Part shown: positions 23,800-35,009 of the stretch, piece after piece
How the letters are laid out: every line of letters starts with the position of its first letter
Numbering within the stretch: position 1 is the first letter of the stretch
NCBI GenBank assembly: GCA_033439265.1
Contig: JAVTVX010000035.1
Span: 15,340,001 to 15,404,000 of the forward strand
Direction of reading: 5' to 3'
Origin: Dillenia suffruticosa
Taxonomy: Eukaryota > Streptophyta > Magnoliopsida > Dilleniales > Dilleniaceae
Length of the DNA: 64,000 bases
Position numbers and translations under genes: made by a program
The notes under the pieces: generated by a model
Databases searched by the model: none
Told to the model about the DNA's origin: nothing
The model's input: the letters and a program-made list of their open reading frames with translations, nothing else

Positions 23800-25260
23800 T
23801 CACATGTCTCACAAACATATCCTTAGACATTGACTATTAAAAAAATGACAAGCCACTACGAAATGCATAAATATATATCTCAATGTCATTCCCCTCTTTT
23901 CAATCATGTCTCTGATAAGATTGCTCTTTGTGTCTATGTTTGGTTTTACCATTACATTTGGAGTCTTAGGCGTAAGCAATAACTGACCGATTATCATGAT
24001 TAATCATCAAGCTCCCACTACGTGCTTACTACTCCAAATATTCCAACATCTACTAAACCAAACTCATTTTCTAAACTACGGAAACATTAATCACAAATCT
24101 GTTTCCATTATTAAAAAGTGATACACAGGTTTGTTTCTTACTTCTTCATGAGATAGCGCTATCAATGAGCAAGCAGACATAACCAGAGATAGATTTTCTC
24201 TCATGCAAATCTCCTCTCTAATCAGCATTCGTGTATCCTTTTAATACTAGATCATTTCCTTAATAATGAAGGAAATAGTCTGCAGTTCCGCTCAGGTATC
24301 CCAATATCCTTTTCATAACAATCAAATCATTCTATTTAGATTGGACAGATACCTGCCGACCAAACTCTACAACATGACAAATATCGGAATGAGTACATTT
24401 CATAACATACTCCAAATTCCCAACAGTACTAGAATACAGTGTTCTGGACATTTCATCTATTCATTAAGAGTTCTAGGGCATATAACATCTCTTGAACTAT
24501 TACCTATAGTCACAGGAGTATCAGCAGGTTTGCAGTCTTTTAAGCTGAACCATTCTAGCGTCTTTATAATATAAGACTTTTGAGATAACTCCAGTAATCT
24601 TCTGGAATGATTTCTCTAGAATTCAATTCCCAATCTGTCTTACCTTTATCCTTCATCTCGAAGGTCATACTCCTTATCATTCACCGTTAACAATATGTTC
24701 TTGACATATAAGGATAGAATTACAAACTCGTCAATAAAATTTTCAAATAAAAACAATAGTTTTCGTCTATCATGACGAAGTCATAAGAGATCACGTCTCC
24801 ATGAAATCTCAAACACCATTGTCTCGAAAACTATTTAAAGCCATCAATTGATCTACTTGGCCTTTAATGACAAAACCTTCTAGTTGTGTCATTCAAACTT
24901 CTTCCATAAGTTCACTACTGAGGAAGGCAGTCTTCACATTCAACTGACGTAATTCTAAATCCAAATTGGTCACTATTGCCAACTATATGCGAATAGAGAT
25001 AAATATCACTACTGGGAAAAGGTTTCCTTATAATCAACACTCTTTTACTGAGTGTAACCTTCTGTTACCAGTTGAGCCTATTATCTCCCAATAGTTCTAT
25101 CTGCCATACGCTTGGTTTTGAGAATCCAGTTGTTCTCAATAACACTGCACCATGATAGAAGTTCAACCAATTGCCAAACATAGTTAGACTTCATTAACTC
25201 TTATTCTTTCTTCCATTGTCTTTTCCATTCACCCTTGGTGGGACAAGATAGAGTCTTATA
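23800..25260 (-). pseudogene. Copia-3 reverse transcriptase and RNase H remnants
   Basis: Minus-strand reading shows 'LRQLNVKTAFLSSEL' (about 24910-24955, the RT palm segment usually LDVKTAFLNGEL, with the first aspartate changed to Asn). 'MTQLEGFVIKGQ' follows at about 24860-24900, and 'VILSLYVKNILLTVNDK' at about 24670-24720. There the catalytic YVDD reads YVKN, so RT is inactive. RNase H tail peptides follow in broken frames to about 23800. Frameshifts are numerous. Confidence 0.75.
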
Positions 25261-27000
25261 TTCATTTTTGAAACTCTTCTTCATTTTCTGAAGAAACAAC
25301 AAATGCATGCCCTTCAATCACCAAGTGACGCTTAGGCACGTTTTTCCTAACACTTTTCTGAGTTTCTAACTCAGTTGAATTGTTAGAATTTTAAATCCCT
25401 CCCACTAGGATCAGCATTATTCTAACAATCTGTAATAGACAAAAAACTATTATTTGAATCAACTAATTCAAATAATAGATCTATGTCCATCACATCACCT
25501 TTGCTAGGATAATCATTCTTCAGAAATATGATATCCATGATCTAATCTCTACTGCAGTACCATCATCTTATTCACAAATGAATACTTAACTTTTAGACTG
25601 GTCGGAGTATCTTATAAAAATACTCTTACTTCTATAGGGATCCAATTTTTTTTTAAACTTATCGGAAAAAGCTCAAAATAGAGACTGTTGATCCCCAGGG
25701 TCACGAGTCATTAAGACACGACCTTTCATCAGTCTAAAGTTTATATCCTGTCATTGGTACCACCTTTGAAGGCACTTTGTTCAAAATAATGATCGTAGTC
25801 AACAAGATATCTCTCCAAAAGGAAATCTACAAGTGAACCTTCGTCATCATGGATCTTGCCATATCCAACAATGTCCTATTCCTTCTCACTATAACACCAC
25901 TCTGACGGGATGTATAAGGAATGGTCAAATGTCAGATTATGTTTCTTTTATTACCCAGATCTTTAAATTGATCTAGTAGACATTCACACAATTTATCCAT
26001 CTGATTCTCTATCTCTCTCATATAATGTTTAAAGCACTTATATGCTTCAGACTTTTGAGAAATCAAACAAATATGGTCAAACACGTGAAATCATCAATAA
26101 ATGTAATGAAACACAAAATTCCATGCATACCCTTCATATCTATTAGATCATGAATGTCTGAATGGATCAAATACAATGAAAATTTAGCCCGTATGGCCCT
26201 TTTTTTTAAATGGTTTTTCTCGTCATTTTACTGTCAAGACAACATTTACATGTTGGTAAATCAAATTTTGTGAGTGAACCCTATAGTTCTATCCTCACTA
26301 GTTGACTTATCATGTCTTGCCCCAATGTGACCAAGTCTGCCATGTCACATTATCAAAATTTGCAAAATGATAAAACCATTTGCATACTGTCCAGAACCAC
26401 AACACATGTCATTTAAATATAAATCATCCCTATATCTCTGAAAGTTCAAATCACAGTCAAATTTCAAAAGAATAAGAAGAGATAAGATTCCGTCGAATTT
26501 CTGACACGTAGAGACGGCCACTTTATAACTATAGTTTACAAGTGCCAATTCCTTTAACTTTATTCTTACATTGTTCTCTATATTCTATCTACTACCAGAA
26601 AGCAATCGACAAAAAACTCATAAATGTTTCTCTATCTATTCTTATATCCAAGGTTATTCTTTTGTGATCCATCTATAATTTCCTTACTTTTCTTACTTTT
26701 GTTCCAGTCCCTTTCACGTTTAGAGTCCGAAACTCTATTGGAACTAGATCTACTACAAAAGCATCAACTATGAATCTTGCAACACAAAGCTGCTCATCCC
26801 GTAGCAAAACATGGCAAGCAATGTTCGAGAAAGTCTTCACACTGTCATTGTGAATCAAACTGACTTTCAGGTGCTCCTACTAGATAGGAAGGAATCGGAT
26901 CAAAATTTGAACTTTCTATTCATTGGAGAAGACATGACCTACTGACTCTCATTCTTTCTCTTTGAGGTATACCCCAAAATCTTGAGCAGTCAAAGTATTG
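25261..27000 (-). pseudogene. Copia-3 integrase and pre-integrase remnants
   Basis: At about 25850-25920 the minus strand reads 'SRQSGVIVRRNRTLLDMAR' then 'SMMTKVHL', the copia integrase segment normally written ..NGV.ERRNRTLLDM.RSM (catalytic E replaced by V). Further upstream (26345-26548 and 26673-26858) short broken frames resemble the pre-integrase and protease neighbourhood but lack clear catalytic residues. The region is degraded by stops and small indels. Confidence 0.68.
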
Positions 27001-27699
27001 TTCATACTTAAATATCATGCCTTCAATCTGAGAGCCAACTAAAGTCGCTCAAGTAGTGGAATTTATCATTTTTCACACCTGGTTGCATCTAGTTCTCTCC
27101 ATTATTGGGCAGTATTGCCCACTACAGGATATTATATGACATGTTTGATACCTTTTTTAGGCATATAATTCTCTTAGTACATTTTATATTGTATAGCATC
27201 ATATCTCATGATTGCTGCCATTCAAATTGTCATTTCTATTCAAATCCCCTATAAAAGATTTGAATGCTATGGTTTGGGTTTTCTAAGAGGGTAGACATAC
27301 GTACTAATGCTCATATTATTCACATAATTTTGTACTTCAAGATTAACATCCATGATAGGTCAACATTAGGTATAGAATCGAAAGTTCACTATATTCCCAA
27401 TCATCATCTATGGTCCTAATATATCACTATCACAAATTTAATTTAAAGTTACAAAATTCTATAAGTTTTAGGTGAAAATTACTTAAATTCTACCAACCTA
27501 AAACCTCCCACTTAAATACACTAAGTATTTAATATAATATTTTAATTTTGGATGAAAATTTCTAAATCTACCAATCCAAAATTTTCATTTAAGGGAGAGA
27601 CCTTTCAAGTCCTTTTGCGTACATGATCATAAATAATGAACATAACTGACAGATGTTTGAAAGAAATTAAAATTTCGAACATTTATGTATAATATAATC
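27001..27699 (-). other. Copia-3 gag-protease interval, no clear coding
   Basis: This lies between recognisable gag (27700-28177) and pre-integrase remnants. It should contain the zinc knuckle and protease, but I cannot identify either. It is AT-rich with many stops. Confidence 0.4.
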
Positions 27700-28177
27700 A
27701 TGATCTTAATCAATTATTCAGTATATGCAAAAGAAAGAACATATAAATAAATTATCTGGTTTAGATATATCCATTCGTGATATCATATTTACAATTTTCT
27801 TAGATAGTCTATCTTTAGGAGCGAACCTCCTTATTGTATTTGGGGAATTGTTTATACTTTTTGGGAAAGTCTTTTCTTTACTTGACTCTCTAAATTCTTG
27901 ATTTTCCATATTTCTGTTAATATCGGTCTTACAACATCAAGAATCATATGATCATTCTCGGCAAGTAACTTATCAACCACGTTAGCCCAATAAGGAGGTA
28001 GGGAATTTCTCAGTATATACACGTCACCCCCCAAAAGGAATGACCGAGTTGAATGAGTTTCAAGCGTTTCTGCTCCATGATCTCTAAATGATCTAGCAAA
28101 GAATGAGATGGGTCCATCTTGTACGTCAACATTTGACCCAACTTCATTAAACGTTCTGGACTTCTCAAGTCTCTTTC
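27700..28177 (-). pseudogene. Copia-3 gag, main part
   Basis: Minus-strand frames in two phases give 'MKLGQMLTYKMDPSHSLLDH' and 'RNSLPPYWANVVDKLLAEN', the capsid signature of copia gag (normally IL.SLP..W...V..L). A frameshift near 28020 separates the two halves. Its upstream part is displaced to 30483 onward by the CACTA insertion, with the TTC duplication at the joint. The predicted host codons continue on the far side. Confidence 0.7.
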
Positions 28178-28649
28178 CACTACAAAAAAACAACCTTTTA
28201 GCCACAAATTTAGCGACGAAAATTTTAAAAAAATTCGTCACAAAAAACATTAGCGACGGATTTAGCGACAAAAAATTTTTCGTCGCTAATAACGCGTCGC
28301 AAAAATTTAGCGACGAAAATTAGAACTCCGTCGCTAAATTTAGCGACAAATAATTTTTCGTCGCTAAAATTCGTCACAAAATTTAGCGACGAAAAATTAT
28401 CCGTCACTAAATTAGCGACATAAAAAAATCTGTTGCTAAATTTAGCGACGAAAATCTAAAATTCGTCGCTAAATTTAGCGACAGATAATTTTGTTGCTAA
28501 AATCTGTCGCTAATTTAGAAAAAAAAAATCCGTTGAAAAATTATCTGTCCCTAATTTAGTGATGAATAAAAAAATCCGTCGATAAATTTAGCGATGGATT
28601 CAAATCCGTCGTTGAATTAGCGACGGATTTGGAATCCGTCGCTGATTCC

Positions 28650-28965
28650 AAATTCATCGAAATGCCCAGGGAGCGCACATGCCTGGACGGGCTCTTGCCC
28701 ATCTGAGCCAGCACATGCCTGGATGGCCCCGCCCACCTGAGCCAGCACTAGCCTGGAAGGCACGTACCTGGACGGGCCCCACCGACCCCTACCCACCCGA
28801 GCGAGCACCAACCTGCAAGTTGCCCGCTTGCCCAACCCAGCACCCTCGCTCCAGTGTCAGGCCTCCTTACTTAATTGCTGGAAAATGCCGCTTTGCCTCC
28901 TGTCTCTACCGTGGTTCGAACTCCTGCACACCTACACGCACACGCATAAGTATAAACATGTAAAC
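28650..28965. repeat. GC-rich imperfect repeats inside the CACTA element
   Basis: Near-repeats of 'gagccagcacatgcctgga' and 'gcctggacgggc' recur about every 45-50 bases. This composition contrasts sharply with the AT-rich surroundings. The ORFs on both strands here (28617-28835, 28679-28963) are by-products of the repeat. Confidence 0.6.
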
Positions 28966-29572
28966 CACCAAACCAAATGATATTATGTGATATAAATTTT
29001 TTTTTTACTTATTATCTTTCCTTCACATTTTTGTAATAATAATAAAATAATATATAATAACAATTTAAAATAATAAATATAATAACTTTTTTTTATTTAA
29101 ACCACCAACCTAAAATAATATTAATTAAAAATAATAAATAGGATAATTTTTAATAAAAAATAATAAAATACTAATTTAAAATAAAATAATAAAATAATTA
29201 AAAAATATATTAATATTATATTTTGTTTTCTTCTTTTTTCTTTTCTTTTATTATTTTATTATTCTTTTTCATTTTTATTTTATTTTTTTACTCCATAGTT
29301 TAAAAATGGATTATGGCATCTCAATAATATAAAATTATAATTATCAATAAATTATAATATATTAATAATTTAAAAAATCTATATATTTAATCACAAAATA
29401 TTTTTATTTGTTTGAATATATAAGAAATTTCAATATAATTATTATATATAAGAAATTTGAATAGAAATAAAAAAACCAAAAATAGAGATGAGAGTAAGAG
29501 GAAGGAAAAAAAAAGTGAGAATAGAAAACAAATGAGGAGGGAGAAAGAAAAAAAAATACTATCACATGACAC

Positions 29573-29665
29573 TAAGTGGTGGTGTAGTGGTGATATATCT
29601 TTCGTTCAAATACGAGGTCCGAGGTCCAAGTTTTGAATCCCTTTAATAGCATTTAACATTTTTTT
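29573..29665 (+). repeat. tRNA-like (possible SINE) segment inside the CACTA element
   Basis: 'TGGTGTAGTGG' (about 29584-29594) fits a pol III A box, and 'GGTCCAAGTTTTGAATCC' (about 29622-29640) is a loose B box, about 40 bases apart as in tRNA genes. A T-rich stretch follows. No clear target duplication is visible. Chance resemblance is possible. Confidence 0.28.
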
Positions 29666-29689
29666 TAACATTAAAACAATGAACGGTGG

Positions 29690-29835
29690 GCGCCCGTGCG
29701 TGCATGCGCGCTGGTGCCCGTGGGTGCATGCTCGGGTGCCCGCGCAGGAGCGCGCCCCTGCCTGTGCCCGACGCCTGGCGCCCGTGTGTGCATGGGCCAG
29801 TACCCGCGCAGGCTCGCGCCCAGCATGCCCGCCGA
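29690..29835. repeat. Second GC-rich repeat island inside the CACTA element
   Basis: Repeats of 'gcgcccgtg.gtgcatg.gc' and 'cccgcgcaggagcgcgccc' in a G+C-rich stretch between AT-rich flanks. There is no coding evidence. Confidence 0.55.
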
Positions 29836-30482
29836 ATTAATATTTAATTAAAAAATTTGTATTACTGAATAAAATAATACAAATAAAATAAAAAGTACCT
29901 ATACAATAATAAAAAATATTAAATCAAACAAAAAAAGAAAAAATAATAAATTAATTAAAAATATATATATATATAATTTAAATAAAATAAAATATATGGT
30001 TTTTTTAAGAATTAAATAATATTATTATTTTTAAAAAATGAAATATAATATAATAAAATAAAATGTAAATTAAAATATTATAAAATAATAATATGATTTG
30101 TTAATATAAATTAATAAAATAAAAATAAAAAAAGTAAAATTCTATTTAAAAAAGATTAAATTTTACGACGGATTTTAAATCCGTGGTAAAATTTAGCCAC
30201 GAAATATTATTCATCACTAATTAACGATGAAATTTACAACAAAATATTTTTTGTCGCCAATTAGCAACGAATTTAGTCACAAAAATTTTTTCATCACTAA
30301 TTAACGACAAATTTAGCTACAAATGATGTGTCTGTTGTTAATTTAATCAGGACTTCATTTTCGTCGTAAATTTTGTGGTAAATTAGCGTTGAAAAAGTTT
30401 TTATCGCTAAATTCATCGCAAAATAGCGACGAATTTTTTCCATCGTGAAAATCCGTGGCTAAAACCGTGTTTTTTTGTAGTG

Positions 30483-31730
30483 TTCCCTTCCCCAGAGGCC
30501 CGAAAGTTCTCCAAGAATACGTCCGATTATTACCATTTCTCTGAAAAATGGGAACAATATTAGGTTAGACATGAAGCCAACCATAATATTATAACAAATA
30601 ATAAAAATTATTTATTTTAAATAATATGCTCAATTTTCAAATAATTTTATGTTGAAAAAATGAATTTTTCATACATAAAAAAAAGAGCATAAAATTAAAA
30701 CAAGCATAAACAATTTACACTCAAGTAGCCAAAATTAATAAAATAATTTTCTAGTCCCATCAAAAGTTTTTCAGAATTTTCTAGAACAGAAAAATGATTT
30801 TTCTGTAATTTTCTAACATTTATTGATTATAAATCAATAAATAATAATTTTCAACCCCGGAAAATATATTAAAATTCATAGAAAAATCTAAAATGCTCTT
30901 TTTTGACTTATACAAAAATTTCCAAAATTTTTTGGACTGAAAAACTATTTTTCGTAATTTTCTAACACTTATTGATTTAATAATCAAAATAAATATTTTT
31001 CATCACCGAAAAATAAATTTTAAATCACAGAAAAATCACAATAAATACAAGATTTATTCCGGTGAAAATTGGGACCAAAATGACTTGTGCACGAGCTTCG
31101 ACAGGCCAAAGAATGCAACTGTAACAAAACAAAGTTCTGGCATGCTCACACACCCACAGCGGCGCGTGAGGTCAATGCGCCGCCTTTCTGGTTTCCGTTG
31201 ATCACCAAAGTTTTTGGCTACCCCCACTTTTTCAATGTCTTTGAGTTTAATGGTGTTCTCGGATTTTCAATCGGACATCACTAGCCTAGGGAGTGGATTA
31301 CACCTGTCGTTGCCGAGAGTGGGATTGACTATTTTACTGTTCATCTTCTTCCCTAAATTTTCAGATTTCGACTCAAACTTTGAATGGTCATATCTCTCTC
31401 AATTCTTAACCATTTTTTGCGATCTTTATATGGTTGGAAAGCGTTTTTCATGAAAAATCTAACCATATAAATTTCATATTACAAAACGCAGTAGTTTAAA
31501 ATATATGAGTATATTAAATTTCGGTTACGATTTATAATATCTTTTAATATACTCATCCGTTACATGCCAAATTTTGCATATTAGATCTACATGTCATAAG
31601 CATGCTATGATATAAAAATGAGAGCATTTCGATAAGCCAATTTCATGATGCCATTATTGAACCTCTAAGTTCATGCATATATATATATATATTTTAATTA
31701 CCCAAATTAGGTAGGAAACAACCCATGCAT
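30483..31730 (-). other. Copia-3 gag start and leader
   Basis: The first ~90 bases continue copia-3 gag from across the CACTA insertion. The rest, up to the primer site, is leader sequence without convincing coding. It includes an (AT)n run at about 31678-31692. Short plus-strand ORFs at 31087-31453 are antisense and carry no domain. Confidence 0.5.
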
Positions 31731-31742
31731 GCTCTGATACCA
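31731..31742 (-). other. Copia-3 primer-binding site (tRNA-Met type)
   Basis: The minus strand reads 'TGGTATCAGAGC', one base from the LTR end 'ATCATCA'. It is complementary to initiator tRNA-Met, which fixes the minus orientation and makes the right LTR the 5' LTR. Confidence 0.9.
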
Positions 31743-31743
31743 A

Positions 31744-32268
31744 TGATGATTTTTTTTGTATAAATAAAAAAAAATGTTTCTTGCGAAATTTTTCCGGATC
31801 TAAATTTTTGGATTGGATCACTTACCTCTTTGACGAACGGGTATTCTAGGTCGAGGAAGTGTCACAAAAATGGATCACCCCCTATGTTCTACAATCCAAA
31901 TACTTTTGGTGGTAATGATCATCCAAATTTTCGAAGCCTCTTTCTTTATTCCTCGAATGTGGAAATTAATGGGACTCTCTCTCTCTTTTATCCCAAGCAA
32001 AAGAAACACAAAAAATGTCCCTTTTGTGTTTTGTGTTTGGTTCTTTTCTATTCACGTCACCCAAGAAGAAGGTGAGAGAATATGCATTCCTTTTTTTTCT
32101 TTTTGGAACCAAAGTGAGAGAGATAGGGAGGTTTTCCTTTCCACGTTGGCACATGAGGGGTTGAGGGGTGGTTTTTCCAATAACTACTCCCTCCCTCACA
32201 ACATTCAAAACATTTGAATGTTGGGGCGGGTCTACCCTCATGGGCGGATCCACCTCCATCTTCCAACA
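31744..32268 (-). repeat. Copia-3 5' LTR (525 bp)
   Basis: It is the partner of 22120-22650 with only scattered substitutions and small indels by eye, indicating a relatively recent insertion. It is flanked on the right by the CTCAT duplication. Confidence 0.92.
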
Positions 32269-32273
32269 CTCAT

Positions 32274-35009
32274 CCTAGAACAACATACTACAAGGCTAGG
32301 ACCAAAAGAGAACACTTGTTAGTGAGAATAAGAGCAAAACCAAGAGCCTCAAAGAGAGGAAATCTGGAATTTCAGCAACCCTTCTTCAAGCTTCCTTAGG
32401 TAAGAACACGTTCTTTCTTCATTTTCTTAGCACATGTTGATTTAGGCCAAGCTAAGCCTTGTCTCATGATTTTAAGGAAGGCCGAATCAAGTTGCAAAGA
32501 AGGAAGAAAGGGCCTTGAGGTGAAGATTGGTGGACTTAAAATTCCAAGCTTTAGGTAAAGAGATTTCTGTCCTATTTTAAATTATGTTCTTAGTTCGATC
32601 CGTGACTTTACCTTTGTTTTGATGCATCTTACAGTATAAATTAGAAAATGCTCTAGTTAAGTAAATTTTAGATCTAGGTATTATCTTTCCAACGAGATAA
32701 GAATCACCTTAATCTGATACTTGTGCCAAAAGTTATGACACTTTTCCTGAAACGCGACAGAAAGTTGTTATGTTTCAGAACATAAAACAGTGTGCTAAAA
32801 CGACCTTTTCTAGTCCTATTTTAGAGAAACTCAAAAGATAAAAGTTGTAATATCATCCTTGCCTACAACAAGCAAAACTTTCAGCCAATCCGTACAAGGG
32901 AATCAAAAGTTATACCCTTTTTCCTAAAGAAGTTTTGACAGAAACCTTGTTTCCAATTGAAACTTGACAGTTTTGATCATGAATTATTTCAACCCCTTTC
33001 TCGGCATAACTGAGTAAAACTCAAAACATGAAAGTTGTAGATTTATGTCTTAGGTATAACATATTTAAATTTCATTAAGTTTGGATGAGTAGGGTGAAAG
33101 TTATAGTTTCTGCACAAAAATAGGACAGAATCTGAATATAGAATGCGATAGAAACAAAATGAGTATTTTCGGAAATTCTGTGATGAGATTTTGAGAAAAT
33201 GTATAACATGAAAGTTATAGGGTCTGACATTTCCTACAACATATCAAACTTTCGCTTAATTTGGAGTTGTGTGCAAAGAGTTAAGTCATTTCTACCATGT
33301 AGGGACATAGGCTTTGTGCGCATGGGCGCCGGGCAATGGGTTGACATGGGCGCGGCATGAGCACGATGTCCGTGCAGTGATTTTGACCAGACCAAACTTT
33401 GGAAAATTTGATATTTTTGTACAAATACACTTAGCGATTTATTTAAAATGCCCTAGAACTTGGCCATAGACTAAGAAATTGTTAAGTGCAATTTATTACA
33501 TATATTTTCCTGTAATGACATATGTGTGCATATATGTTCATTGTAGTGATGTGATTGGTGATCAATTCGAGAGAGTTCCATTTGCTGTTATAGTGGTATT
33601 GAGGGGAGTGATCTACCCTCCCCCATATAGTGAGTGAAACTTTGACATCTACTATTGATTGACAAATTATGTTTTACCGATTTTCAAACGACATGATTTC
33701 TATACGTGTGAAAACTAAATTTTTGGATTTTGATAAGTATATATACATATTTTTGTGACCATTGGAGTGTTCCAACTGTTGATTTTATTTATATGCATTC
33801 ATGAGTTTGATAACAGGATATTGTGCCACTTTTTTTGACATATTAACATGTTTTAATGATTCCATTGTATTGGTACATGGTTTTGAATGGATTTACATGT
33901 ACTGTACTATTTGGGTTGTACGCCCAGCCGACGTTATGATACGATGCATAGGGCTGTATGCCCGGCCGATATGATGATGTGATTCATGGGGCTATGTGCC
34001 CGACCGACTTGAAGATATGGTGATATGCTTCCCTATAGCATTCCGTAGTTATGAAGGACATTTGGTAGAGGCACCTCTTGTGCCCGGATATGTTTCAACC
34101 AGAGGTATCTGCCAAATTGTTATGTGTATGGCTGTCCCAGGTTGACCCTCATCAGGGAGGACGTGAGTTTACCTCTGTCTAGTATTGGGCGGGGCATCAT
34201 ACACGGTCAACTATTTATAGATATATATATATATTGTTATTATTATTTACAGGTTAGTTGGAGTAGTTTGTGGTTAACATTGGGATAGAGAGCCATTATT
34301 TGATATTTGCATTATGAAAACCCCCAATACGCTCGTCCTTGGTCAAGGTAGACTATTGCCAGGGTTGTTTGTTCGGCCGGCTCTACATATGTGACTTGAT
34401 ACATGGATGGAAGCATATGTTATTTTTTGATGTGTGCCTTGAGCTATGTTAAAACTGTATGCTGTTTTTCGCACACTTGATATTGTATTACATGCCTTGA
34501 CACTCCAAGTTCACACTTGATATTGATAGCACGATATCAATCCCCTCACTTGCTGAGTATCCTCCCATAGATACTCACCCCTCACTTTCCCTTTCACAGG
34601 TATAGTTTTAGATCGAGGGAATGGTAGAGACTTGATTTCGTTGGACTTATATTGGAGACTGGGCTGGGGTATGGTTATCCGTTTCTTCCGCTATATTCAA
34701 TTTGAGGTTATTATATTATTTTGGAGTATATAGTTTGATGATTGTACTTATTTGCTTGAGGATGATTGCATATTACTATTGGCGCATGTAAATGGTAACT
34801 CTCATCTTGGGTTTACATATTTATGCATTTGTGGCACATTGAGATATTTTACTTTTATTACTTGGGAACTCATGTGATTTTGTAAACTGATTTAGACATA
34901 TGTGTTTTTAGCCTTACGATGCTCGATGTCTCGGAGGGTTGTGCCCGTGCATTGAGGTGTCGTGGCGGTTGCTCACGTGCTCGGCCTGGGGGTGGGTCGG
35001 GGCGTGACA
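32274..35009 (+). repeat. Solo LTR B, second part
   Basis: This continues the LTR interrupted at 22119. Landmarks shared with solo LTR A include 'gtagtgatgtgattggtgat' near 33545 (versus 16380), the 'ggtagactattgccaggg' block near 34348, and the 'cccctcacttgctgagtat' block near 34543. A short ORF at the very end (34919-35122) crosses the LTR boundary and is spurious. Confidence 0.82.

Larger units (their letters stand above)
28178..30482. mobile_element. Non-autonomous CACTA (En/Spm) transposon, TSD TTC
   Basis: The termini are 'CACTACAAAAAAACAACC' at 28178 and its near inverted copy ending 'GTTTTTTTGTAGTG' at 30482. The terminal inverted repeat is about 28 bases with three mismatches. A perfect 3-bp duplication TTC (28175-28177, 30483-30485) is present. 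Subterminal regions (28200-28640 and 30160-30480) are packed with direct and inverted copies of 'TTTAGCGACGAAA' and 'TCCGTCGCTAA', the transposase-binding type of CACTA subterminal repeats. The interior is AT-rich with two GC-rich islands (28650-28960 and 29690-29830). No transposase frame is present, so it must depend on an autonomous partner. It inserted into copia-3 gag. Confidence 0.95.
22120..32268 (-). mobile_element. Copia-3: structurally complete LTR retrotransposon, TSD CTCAT
   Basis: The LTRs at 22120-22650 and 31744-32268 are nearly identical. On the minus strand they start 'TGTTGGAA' and end 'ATCATCA'. A perfect 5-bp duplication CTCAT flanks the element (22115-22119 and 32269-32273). 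The primer site lies beside the right LTR and a polypurine tract beside the left one, so it is minus oriented. Without the CACTA insertion (28178-30482) it is about 7.8 kb. Gag and pol are recognisable but heavily broken although the LTRs look young. It may therefore have been mobilised in trans, or copied from a defective master. Confidence 0.92.
21453..35009 (+). mobile_element. Solo LTR B of a Ty3-gypsy element, interrupted by copia-3
   Basis: It starts 'TGTAACATGACC' (21453) and ends 'GTCGGGGCGTGACA' (35009). It is flanked by CACCC (21448-21452) and CATCC (35010-35014), a 5-bp duplication with one mismatch. Excluding copia-3 (22120-32268) and one TSD copy its length is about 3.4 kb, close to solo LTR A (3454 bp), and both parts align with A in order. 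For example, 'aagaaattttttgataaaac' near 21610 matches 14390, and the 'ctcacttgctgagtatcc' block near 34545 matches 17290. An (AAAT)n microsatellite lies at 21501-21567. Insertion was into the 5' LTR of copia-2. Confidence 0.85.

Noticed and set aside
28010..28271. Minus-strand ORFs crossing 28178
   Set aside because: They read through the CACTA boundary; only the part below 28178 is copia-3 gag.
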